From JAHHLP01 sp041609895 (GTDB lineage: Bacteria; Bacteroidota; Rhodothermia; Rhodothermales; JABDKH01): DNA of 11,837 nt. Below the pieces are notes generated by a model, which was not told the origin of the DNA, made no database searches, and worked only from the letters and a program-made list of their open reading frames with translations. A program made the translations under genes and the position numbers. Numbering within the stretch: position 1 is the first letter of the stretch; the number at the start of each line of letters is the position of its first letter. Shown here one piece after another: positions 1 through 8,800 of this stretch. The stretch spans positions 1 through 11,837 of the forward strand of contig JBFIPX010000094.1 of the NCBI GenBank assembly GCA_041609895.1, in the 5' to 3' direction.

Positions 1-2
1 CG

Positions 3-1412
3 TTCGGCTGGTGGGACATCGACGATGCCGACAGCGGGGCCGAGACCCTGCTGCTCAATCCGAACGGTGGCGCAGTGGCTATGATGACGACGGTGCGCCT
101 CGTCTACACTTCCAGTGATACGTCGTCGCTCAACCCTGGTCTGAATCGCGCGCTGAATCGCGAACTGTTCAGGAAGGACGCCGATGGACTGCCGGTGCGC
201 CTTGGTGACGCTATGATCGGGACGAAGAATACGAGTGTGGGACTACTCGGAAACAGCCGCAAGTTCAATCTCTTGGGCGACCCGACCATGCGTTTGGGAA
301 TTCCAGCAGCGCAGGCCACAATCGAGGAACTCAACGGGGTGCCTCTGGACAGCGAGACAGGCAGGCTCCCTGCTCTCGAGCGTATTACCCTGACGGGTTC
401 CGTGCGAGGACGGGACGGCCTTACGGATACCGGTTTCAATGGCCGCGTGGAGATAACCGTTTTTGATGCGCAGCGCCGCGTGCCTATTCGTTTTCGAACC
501 TTTATGCCCACACCGTACTACGAGGTTCGGGAAGACCTCATATGGCGCGGGTCCGTGCGCGCTCGGAACGGGGCCTACACCGCGACTTTTGTAGTGCCTA
601 AGGATATTTCGTACAGCAACGAGCTCGGCCGCATCTCGGTTTACGCGGTTGGCGACGACAGCCAGGCCATAGGCTTCACAGAAAAGCTGGTCGTCGGCGG
701 TACGTCAGCGAACCCACCGGACGACTCAGAAGGTCCGGTTATATCTCTGTTTTTGAACGACTCGACTTTTGCCGACGGAGGGCTGACGCACCCGGATCCG
801 TCGCTCCTTGTGCGCCTCTTTGACGAGAGCGGTATAAACACCGTCGGGGCTGGAGTCGGTCATGAGCTCCTGCTCGTTGTCAACAACGATCAGACATCGG
901 CAGTAGATATTAGCTCCGCTTTCCGAAGTGATGAGAATTCGTTCCAGAGGGGCAGTGTGGAGTGGGACCTGACGGAGCTTGCTCCGGGTCCGGGCTCACT
1001 GTCGGTACGGGCGTGGGACGTGCTCAACAACTCGAGCACCGCGAACATCACCTTCATCGTGGCTGAAGATGCGAACTTGACCATTCGGAATGTTTTCAAC
1101 TATCCGAACCCGACCAGCGGGCAAACGCGGTTCGTTTTCGAGCATAATCAGCCTCCTGGCACGTCTGCCGATGTACGAATTCGAATTTATACACTCAACG
1201 GAAGGCCGATAAAGACACTGGAGGCATCCGAGTCCCTTCCCGGGGGACTGCTGCCAGGCGGATCCGTCATGGTAGAATGGGACGGACTGGACGATGACAT
1301 GGATCGCGTAGCGACAGGCATTTACCTCTACAAGGTCCGCGTTGAGGTGAATGGAGCGGACGGTGATCGACAGGTAGCTGAACGCATAGAGAAGCTCGCA
1401 ATGATTCGGTGA
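3..1412 (+). CDS. porU: Type IX secretion system sortase PorU, C-terminal part (5' truncated by window)
   Basis: PorU is the gingipain-like (C25) cysteine peptidase of the type IX secretion system; at the cell surface it removes the C-terminal signal of cargo proteins and attaches them to an anchor lipopolysaccharide. The frame is open from base 3, so the 5' part lies outside; a GTG at 75 is internal and not the start. Visible residues 1-45 carry the C25/PorU block with NPNGGAVAMMTTVRLVY, normally found just after the catalytic Cys, so the Cys and His should lie just upstream of the window. Residues about 210-360 look like Ig-like beta domains. From about residue 363 (VFNYPNP) to the end (KLAMIR) is the FlgD-like domain typical of PorU, with a WDGLDD turn and a GIYLYKV strand. 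The following porV gene supports the call, as porU-porV is a conserved pair in Bacteroidota. Very likely PorU rather than a gingipain-type cargo; catalytic competence cannot be judged here. Confidence 0.9.
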   Translation, partial: FGWWDIDDADSGAETLLLNPNGGAVAMMTTVRLVYTSSDTSSLNPGLNRALNRELFRKDADGLPVRLGDAMIGTKNTSVGLLGNSRKFNLLGDPTMRLGIPAAQATIEELNGVPLDSETGRLPALERITLTGSVRGRDGLTDTGFNGRVEITVFDAQRRVPIRFRTFMPTPYYEVREDLIWRGSVRARNGAYTATFVVPKDISYSNELGRISVYAVGDDSQAIGFTEKLVVGGTSANPPDDSEGPVISLFLNDSTFADGGLTHPDPSLLVRLFDESGINTVGAGVGHELLLVVNNDQTSAVDISSAFRSDENSFQRGSVEWDLTELAPGPGSLSVRAWDVLNNSSTANITFIVAEDANLTIRNVFNYPNPTSGQTRFVFEHNQPPGTSADVRIRIYTLNGRPIKTLEASESLPGGLLPGGSVMVEWDGLDDDMDRVATGIYLYKVRVEVNGADGDRQVAERIEKLAMIR

Positions 1413-1472
1413 TATCACGCAAACATTTTGCTCAGTACAACGTCAACACGACCAACACAATACAAGTAGATC

Positions 1473-2636
1473 ATGAAGTCCTTACTCAAACCCTCGCTGC
1501 AGCGCAGCCAGAGATGCCGGTCGCGCGGTAAGATCTCGCTTGCGTTCATCGTGGCTGCCGCCTTTACGGTGCCGGCCGTTCATGCGCAGGTGGGCGGCGC
1601 CGGTGTGGTGTTTCTTAAAATCGAACCGGATAGCCGCTCTGCAGGGATGGGCAACGCCGGAGTGGCACTTGCTGACAACGCCAGCGCCATCTTCTGGAAC
1701 CCGGCCGGCCTCGCGTTCCAGACGGGAACGGAAGCGGGCATCACGCACTCGAACTGGCTTCCGGAGTTCGACGTCGGTCTCTTCTACGAGTATCTCGTTG
1801 CGAAGCATCACGTGCCAGGATGGGGCACCTTCGGCGCTCACGTTACGTATCTGAACCTCGGCGAACACGAGGGTCGGGACGAACAGAACCTTCCCACCGG
1901 CACGTTCAAGTCATACGACCTGGCGTTGGGCGCGTCTTACGGCTTCAAAGTGAGCGAGCGTTTCGCTCTCGGAACGAGCCTGCGGTTTATCTACTCCAAT
2001 TTGGCTCCGGGTCAAACGGTTGGCTCGCAGGAAACCAAAGCCGGCGTTTCGACTGCTTTCGACATCGCAGGCCTCTACCGATCGCCACAGTTCGCACTCG
2101 GTAGCGTCCCAACCACCTTCTCGGCAGGCTTCAACCTCGCCAACATGGGTCCCAAGATCCAGTATTCGGACAGCGAGCAAGCAGACCCAATTCCGACTAA
2201 TCTTCGCTTCGGTACCGCGTTGACGTTCGATTTTGATGAGTTCAATTCCTTGAATTTTGTCCTCGACTTCAACAAAGACCTGATCGATCGCGACTCGACG
2301 GGATCAGCATCCTGGTATAAGGCGATCTTCAGCTCATGGAAGTCTATCAATATCAATCTTAACACGAGCGATCCAACCGACGTAGAGCGTGTCGGCGTAT
2401 TTCGACAGATCACGGTCGGAGGTGGCCTCGAGTACTGGTACAACAAGCTGTTTGCACTCCGAACCGGATATTTCTACGAGGACCCGTATAACGGCAACCG
2501 GAAGTTCCTCACTCTTGGGGCCGGAATCCGGTACAACATCATTGGCGTCGACTTCTCGTATATCTATGCGCTGGAAGAGGACTCGCCGCTGGCGAACACG
2601 ATGAGATTCTCGTTGCTGCTGAATTTCGCGGGTTAG
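1473..2636 (+). CDS. porV: Type IX secretion outer membrane protein PorV (PorV/PorQ family)
   Basis: PorV (LptO) is a FadL-like outer membrane beta-barrel that collects cargo from the SprA translocon and delivers it to PorU. The 387-residue protein has a signal peptide with an unusually long basic start (K/R-rich residues 1-20), a hydrophobic core at about 21-34 and a likely cut after VHA at residue 38. Right after it comes the family's diagnostic N-terminal block: FLKIEPDSRSAGMGNAGVAL, then a DNASAIFWNPAGLA stretch. The rest alternates like beta-strands, and the C-terminus (NTMRFSLLLNF) is the usual final strand. Length fits the family. The ATG at 1473 has no Shine-Dalgarno sequence; the next in-frame start would destroy the signal peptide. 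It lies 60 bases after porU, probably in one operon. PorQ is the alternative, but porU next door favours PorV. Confidence 0.88.
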   Translation: MKSLLKPSLQRSQRCRSRGKISLAFIVAAAFTVPAVHAQVGGAGVVFLKIEPDSRSAGMGNAGVALADNASAIFWNPAGLAFQTGTEAGITHSNWLPEFDVGLFYEYLVAKHHVPGWGTFGAHVTYLNLGEHEGRDEQNLPTGTFKSYDLALGASYGFKVSERFALGTSLRFIYSNLAPGQTVGSQETKAGVSTAFDIAGLYRSPQFALGSVPTTFSAGFNLANMGPKIQYSDSEQADPIPTNLRFGTALTFDFDEFNSLNFVLDFNKDLIDRDSTGSASWYKAIFSSWKSININLNTSDPTDVERVGVFRQITVGGGLEYWYNKLFALRTGYFYEDPYNGNRKFLTLGAGIRYNIIGVDFSYIYALEEDSPLANTMRFSLLLNFAG

Positions 2637-2698
2637 TCGTATTGCCGCTTCGAGGATCTGGCGGGCCGCCCGGGAGCAAAATTGGTTTGAGTTGGCAG

Positions 2699-5600
2699 AT
2701 GCCATGTAGTTGCTCGACCCCGTTGCTCCTGAGTGGCCTGCTTTTGTTTTACGCGGCCGCGCCCGCCTTAACCGAAGGCCAGACCGCGTTCTCGGGATCG
2801 TACGCCTCTCAACGTGCAGTCCTGGCACCCTCGCCATCTGTGGAACGCAACCCCGGGCCTGCAATCGGGGAGTACAATGTTGTCGCGCTGCGAGTCGAAT
2901 TCGAATCCGACACCACTCGCTTCACCACAGGAAATGGCACCTTTGCATCCGATCCGTACCAAGGTCTCGTGCCTAAGGTAGATCCGCTTCCGCACGACGC
3001 GGCCTTCTTCGAAGCGCATCTCAGGTCGTTGGCTCACTATGTCGAGCGCGTTTCCGACGGTCGGGCGTCGTTGAACACGATCCTGTTGCCGAACATTGTC
3101 CGCGCGGCAGGACCGATGTCGACATACTCGCCGACCGGTCTCGACGCGTCGTCCGATAAAGAACTACTCAAACTCGCATCCCTTGTCGCGGAGAGTTGGT
3201 CCAGCGTGGAGGTGACCTCGAGTCCTCCTCTTGGCGGACTCGATCCCGATAGGACATTTTTTGTTCTGTTTCATGCCGGCGTCGGCCGCGATATCGAACT
3301 GGTGGGTACGACACTGGACAAGACACCGCTCGACCTCCCGTCGTTGTTCTTCAGTCGCCAAAAGCTGACTGAGCTAGGGTTCGACGGGGTGACAGTTGGC
3401 GGGCTCGAAGTGAGCAACACTGCAGTGATACCGCGGACGGAGACGCGAAGAGGCTTTGACTTCTTCGCAGACGAGTTCTTTCTCGCGGAGCTAACCACAA
3501 ATGGCCTACTCGCTGCCAGCTTTCTGAACTTTCTTGGCGCGCCCGATCTCTTCGACACGTCCACAGGTGAGAGCGCGATTGGCCCGTTTGGACTGATGGA
3601 TCCGCTCGGGATCTTCGCGTACGGGGGTCTCCTGCCCCCGGAGCCTTCTGCGTGGACGAAGTCGTTCCTCGGCTGGTCTGACGCGGTAGATGTGGTCTAT
3701 GGCGAGGACGTGCATCTGAGCGTCCGCGCGGTGTCGGAAGCGACTTCTTCGGACGTCGCGCGCGTTTGGATTTCCGAATCAGAGTATTTCATGGTCGAGA
3801 ATCGTCATCGCGATATCGCTGGAGACGGTCTGCAGCTCACTGTGTGGCGGGACGGACGAGAATCGACTCAAACGATTACTAATGGCGACTCACTGTTCAA
3901 CAGTCGCACGATAGAGGGTTTTGATGGGGGGGTCGTTGTCGGTGCGGACGACTACGATTGGTCACTACCCGGCGGTCTCGACGAGGACGGCAATCCGCTT
4001 TTGGGAGGAGCACTTATCTGGCACGTAGATGAGCGGCTTATTGCAGATCGATTGGCAACGAATTCAGTGAACGCCGTGCCGCGCGCCCGAGGCGTCGATC
4101 TGGAGGAGGCTGATTCGGGACAGGATCTAGGCATTCCGCAGGGGGGCTTTTTTGGGCCCCAATTGGAGTTGGGGACGCCATTCGACTTCTTCTTCGCCGA
4201 CAATCCGGTTACTGCGATCACACCCGACGGTAACACCGTGTCCTTATACGCCAATCGATTTGGTTCGGACACCTTTCCAAATAGCCGGTCCAATGCCGGC
4301 GGACCAAGTTTCGTATCGATAGAGGATTTCTCCGAGCCTTCTCCTGAGATGTCGTTTTTGATTCGATGGATCGACGAATCCGGCACTGAGCCCCTTGCTG
4401 GATGGCCACTCGACCTCGCCGCCGAAGCAAGAGGGCCGGTGAAGGTGGTCGAGGATGGCGGGTGGCTGGTAAACTGCGGCGAAGGAACGGAGCGGATCCT
4501 CGTAGTCGGCTACGAATCCGATGATTTGAAAGCGTTGGCGTTGGTCCAATTCGATGGCTCGACGATGCTGCTTCGGCCGGCCGGACTCCAGGCGACGGTG
4601 CCGGTTTGCGCGGACGGGCGTCTTCTTCTCCTGACCGCCTCGGAAACCTACAAGATGGTAGAACTCGAGAGCACCGGGGTGCAGAATCGTGAATGGGAGA
4701 TCGCGGTATCTGCTGAACGGTATCAGGCTCCAACACGAATTGTTCACGAACGCGACCTCGCAATTCTTGTGTTTACTGGAGACAATTCAAGCGAGATCGT
4801 TACTGTCAACCTCGCGACGGAAACGGTATCGGTTGCAACGGTCGGATCGGCTTCCACGTGGGGATTTGTCCCTCCCTACGTTGCAGTGGGCGACGATAGC
4901 CGGATGGCGCTCTTCAAAACCGACGGCACGCCCGTAGACGAACCGTCAACCGAATGGTCGATCTCATCGATCGGTGCCGACCTCGTAGGTGCACCCGTCT
5001 TCGGACGCGACGCTGCAGGCCTATCCGGAGCGGCGGTCCTGAATGATGGTCGACTACTGTTGCTTCGACCTGAGGGAGAGACACGCATCTTTGATCCGGC
5101 CGACGTGGGACTGGACCCGATCACCAGCAGTGATGCGGTGGCGTCTGACCTCGACGGTGACGACCGTCTCGACTTCGTGGTATTTGCGAAGCGGGCAATC
5201 ATCGCGGTCTCGGGAGGGGGGGCGATAGTGCCGGGCTTTCCAATCGACTTGCAAACGCAACTTGTTGGTAAGCCGCTTTTGGTCAACGACTCCGAGCGGA
5301 TGTCCAAGAGCGTAATGGCGGCTGGGTCAAATGGTTACCTGTATTCATTCTCGCTTTCACAGGGTGGGAGGCTGGAGGCTGGATTTCCACTACCAGTTGG
5401 CCTGGCAATCTCGGCCACGCCAGTTTTCTCCAGGGCGGCAAGCGGAGAAAATCGCGCCGTCGTCTACGCAGCTTCAGAATCTGGGTCGCTCGCAGCGTGG
5501 CATGTGTCCCGGTATCTATCGTCAGATTGGTCCAGCCGTTACGGTGAGGGCAATCGTGCCTATGCTGAATTTGTTGCGCCCGTGATTGTAGCGGGAGACG

Positions 5601-5890
5601 GTTCGCTGTTGGTAGACGAGGAAACTTACAACTGGCCAAACCCGATTACGGAGGGGCGCACCCGTTTTAGGGTGCTCGCTACGGAGGACGTCACAGTCTC
5701 TATCAGCATCGTAGACATGGCAGGCGCACAGATCGATGCGATTGAACTGTCGCCGGTACGTGCCGGGATGCCGACCGAATTGACTTGGACTACAGATGCC
5801 GGAAGTGGGCTCTACTTCGCTCGTGTTCGTGCACGGACGGCAACCGGCCGCGAAGAAAATGAACTGCTGAAGCTCGCGATCATACGATGA
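2699..5890 (+). CDS. Exported M6-peptidase-like protein with degenerate zinc site and T9SS-like C-terminal domain
   Basis: A 1063-residue protein starting at the ATG at 2699, which gives a clean signal peptide (hydrophobic residues 8-21, likely cut near AAPA at 23). A TTG at 2642 in the same frame would put 19 polar residues before it and is less likely. Residues about 55-550 follow the M6 (immune inhibitor A-like) metalloprotease pattern: YVERVSDGRASL near 120, FLGAPDLFDT at 278-287, FGLMDP, AWTKSFLGW, EYFMVENRHRD at 362-372, IWHVDE at 440-445, LEEAD at 468-472. The position of the zinc motif HEFGH is ASFLN (273-277), so both His and the catalytic Glu are missing, while the downstream Asp (283) remains. 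Residues about 570-960 look like beta-propeller/FG-GAP-type repeats, with a calcium-loop-like DLDGDDRLD at 817-825. Residues 977-1063 (YNWPNP to KLAIIR) resemble a type IX sorting or FlgD-like domain. It is probably exported, perhaps as T9SS cargo, and catalytically inactive. It lies 62 bases after porV and overlaps the next start. Confidence 0.8.
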   Translation: MPCSCSTPLLLSGLLLFYAAAPALTEGQTAFSGSYASQRAVLAPSPSVERNPGPAIGEYNVVALRVEFESDTTRFTTGNGTFASDPYQGLVPKVDPLPHDAAFFEAHLRSLAHYVERVSDGRASLNTILLPNIVRAAGPMSTYSPTGLDASSDKELLKLASLVAESWSSVEVTSSPPLGGLDPDRTFFVLFHAGVGRDIELVGTTLDKTPLDLPSLFFSRQKLTELGFDGVTVGGLEVSNTAVIPRTETRRGFDFFADEFFLAELTTNGLLAASFLNFLGAPDLFDTSTGESAIGPFGLMDPLGIFAYGGLLPPEPSAWTKSFLGWSDAVDVVYGEDVHLSVRAVSEATSSDVARVWISESEYFMVENRHRDIAGDGLQLTVWRDGRESTQTITNGDSLFNSRTIEGFDGGVVVGADDYDWSLPGGLDEDGNPLLGGALIWHVDERLIADRLATNSVNAVPRARGVDLEEADSGQDLGIPQGGFFGPQLELGTPFDFFFADNPVTAITPDGNTVSLYANRFGSDTFPNSRSNAGGPSFVSIEDFSEPSPEMSFLIRWIDESGTEPLAGWPLDLAAEARGPVKVVEDGGWLVNCGEGTERILVVGYESDDLKALALVQFDGSTMLLRPAGLQATVPVCADGRLLLLTASETYKMVELESTGVQNREWEIAVSAERYQAPTRIVHERDLAILVFTGDNSSEIVTVNLATETVSVATVGSASTWGFVPPYVAVGDDSRMALFKTDGTPVDEPSTEWSISSIGADLVGAPVFGRDAAGLSGAAVLNDGRLLLLRPEGETRIFDPADVGLDPITSSDAVASDLDGDDRLDFVVFAKRAIIAVSGGGAIVPGFPIDLQTQLVGKPLLVNDSERMSKSVMAAGSNGYLYSFSLSQGGRLEAGFPLPVGLAISATPVFSRAASGENRAVVYAASESGSLAAWHVSRYLSSDWSSRYGEGNRAYAEFVAPVIVAGDGSLLVDEETYNWPNPITEGRTRFRVLATEDVTVSISIVDMAGAQIDAIELSPVRAGMPTELTWTTDAGSGLYFARVRARTATGREENELLKLAIIR
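5887..5890 (+). other. ATGA stop/start overlap (translational coupling)
   Basis: The ATG of the gluzincin-propeller-barrel gene shares bases with the TGA of the M6-like gene (ATGA). No Shine-Dalgarno sequence precedes this ATG, so reinitiation by ribosomes finishing the upstream gene is the simplest way it is translated. This ties the production of the two proteins together. Confidence 0.8.
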
Positions 5891-8800
5891 GAACGCTTGC
5901 AGCAATCATATCGCTACTTCTGATTTCGGGTAGCTTCGCGAGGGCTCAGGACTCGCCGTCCTTTTACGATTTCAGTCGTGGGTCATTGACGTGGTACACG
6001 ATTGATACGGCGCACTTCAAGGTCCACTTTCACGAGGACGACAAAGGGCGTGGAAGCCGACGCTCGGCGACCGTCGTCGCGTCAATAGCGGAGGAGATCT
6101 ACTCGCCGATAACGCAACTGTATGACTACGAGCCGGACTCAAAGGTGTCGATTGTCCTTCGGGACTTTGAGGACTACTCCAATGGCGCCGCATATTTCTT
6201 CGACAACGTGATAGTTATCTGGTCGCCTGCCTTGGATACACCTCTGCGGGGAAGGCACGACTGGCTTCGCAACGTGGTCACACACGAGTTCACCCATATC
6301 GTCCAGGTGCAGGCGGCGATGAAGGCGGACAGGCGACTTCCGTTTCAATACTTCCAACTGCTCACCTACGAGGACGTCCGCCGCCCGGACGTGCTCTACG
6401 GCTATCCGAACGGGATCGTGACCTACCCCATACCAGTCCTGAACAACCCGGCCTGGCTGGCGGAGGGTACGGCGCAGTATCAGCGGGCCGAAATGGACTT
6501 CGACACGTGGGATAGTCATCGCGACATGCTTCTTAGAACACGCGTATTGGCCGGCGAGGAACTGTCGCTTGCAGAGATGGGAGGCTTCTACTCTCACAAC
6601 AGCCTCGAACGTGAGACCGTTTACAATCAGGGCTTCGCTTTCACCCAGTACATCGCGTCAGAATTCGGGGAGGAATCGCTGGCCAAGGTTTCAAAGTCAC
6701 TTGGGCGCTGGAAAGTGTGGACGTTCGATCGCGCTGCGTCCAAGGCACTGGGAGTGTCAGGAGATGATCTATACGACCGATGGATTGCGCGGCTCAGAGC
6801 CGACTACAAATCCTCTGTTGCCGGCTTGGCAGACAGCGAAGTGGCTGGCCAGTTAGTGGAAGAGAAGGGATTTCTCAACCTGTATCCTCGATACGACCCG
6901 ACAGGCCGGCGCATTGCTTATCTGTCGAACAAGGGCGGCGATTTCAGCACAACATCTCTCGTTGTGAGGGACTTGTCGACCGGTGACGAGCTGGCCGTCC
7001 TGGATGATATCGGGCGACCTGTTGGCTCGCACACCTGCGCGCTTGGTCATCGCGTTGTTCGGGGCGTCCATGGCTCTTTCTCTTGGAGCAACGACGGTAA
7101 CCGGCTCTTGTTTGCTCGGCGGAAGGATACCGAAGATGGTTCATACTATTCCGACCTGTATGAGTATGATATCGATGCAGAAAAGGCGACGCGGGTGACG
7201 TGGAACGAGAGGGCCCGCTCGCCTGCGTACTCTCCAGATGGAAACAGCGTCGCCTTCATTTCTGAACGCGACGGTACGACGAACGTCTTTCTGATAGAAG
7301 ACGGTCACAAAGAGCCTCGACGAATCACGACATTCAAGAGTGGCGAGTACTTGGCAGATCCCGTCTGGCAGCCGGACGGCAAAGCACTGATGGTTACACG
7401 CGATGCCGGCCAGTCCAATGGTATTCATCGAGTCGACGTGGCCACCGGAGCAGTAACCGCTGTCGTCGATTCGCCCGCTGATGAGCGAAATCCATGGATT
7501 GGAGTGCAAGACGGCGCCCTCTATTTCGCCTCGGATCGAACGGGGATTTTCAACATCTATCGTATCGATACCGGGGCTTCGCCTCGTCCTGTGCAGCTCA
7601 CGAATGTCGTTGGCGGTGCATTCATGCCTTCCGACGGACCCGACGGCTCGCTTCTCTTCTCGCGATACGATTGGGACGGGTACAAGATTGCCCAGTTGGA
7701 CGATCCGGTTGCAGCCAATGTCGACGCAGACTGGATATACCGCCCTCCCGAAGTCATGACGAAATGGAGATCGGTTCAGCGGGCACGCAGCGATATCACG
7801 GGCGCAGGGATCGGGTCAATGGTCGACCAGACCGGTTACGCAGAGAAGATGCCACACCCTTCAGCCACACTGAATGTTGATGATGGAATGGATCACCTGC
7901 GGAGCGATTCCATGCAGATCGCACCTTATAACAGCACTTTCACGTCGTTCAGTTTCTTTCCAGTTCTGCGGCTCGACCAGTATGTGTCTCGTAGGCAGGG
8001 AAGGGCCGAGGTTCGCTTACCGGATCGGAGTCGCGGTGAAACGCTTCTTCGTAACACCAAGGTTGGGTTTTATGTGGCTTCGCGCGAGATCCTCGATGGA
8101 CTATCGATGCTCGGGGGACTGCTTCTCGGTCCTGCCTCGGGTGACGCGGATTCATTCGGCGACTATGTTGCGCCATCGAGCCTTATCGATCTTGAGCGCG
8201 ATCTCTTTGTGCAGTTCGACTATCGCAAGGGGATATTCCTCAAGGACAAGCGGTGGTCGCCACAGTTTTCGCTGCAGTTGTTCAATGTGCGCCGCAATGT
8301 AGAAAACGGATTGGCCTTTGAAGAGCTTGCATGTACCGCGTGTTTTCCCCCGGACACCACGCTTGCCGATCTCTCCTACAATCTGTGGGAATTGGATCTC
8401 GTAGCACGCAGCAAGATTACGCGGCACTTGCTCCTCGAGGCTGGTTACCGCTTCAGCCCATACCGCGTCACGACCGAACGATTCTTCTCCACTGAATTTC
8501 AACAGACGATTCCGGCGTCGTCGTCTCGTTATTACATCGGTCGAGCACTTCAGTTAAAGGTGCACTTCGAGGCGCTGAGGCGGCATAGACATGCCGATGT
8601 GGTGCAAGACGGTGCAAGTGCGAGGCTGGAGTACGAGTTTGAGCCAGGCCGTTTACTGGATCGCTTTGAAGTCGAGGACGGCATCCTTTCGCCGAAGTAT
8701 GAGTCGTTTCGCAACCACCGCATCACGGTTGACCTTAAGTACGGAAGAAGACTGATGGCCTCGACCGGATCTCCACACGGAGTACTAATGCGTTTGCGCG

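Noticed and set aside
996..1418. Open frame of 140 codons on the minus strand
   Set aside because: It lies opposite the porU C-terminal domain, which is clearly coding on the + strand; no family motifs.
1413..1472. Promoter between porU and porV
   Set aside because: TTTTG at 1426-1430 and TACAAG at 1461-1466 are too far apart for a sigma-70-type promoter, and the Bacteroidota TAnnTTTG element is absent.
2642..2698. TTG start giving 19 extra residues to the M6-like protein
   Set aside because: The ATG at 2699 starts a clean signal peptide; the TTG version would bury it.
4218..4763. Minus-strand open frame of 181 codons (with another at 4244-4747)
   Set aside because: Arg/Pro/Ser-rich product typical of antisense reading in GC-rich coding DNA; opposite the M6-like gene.
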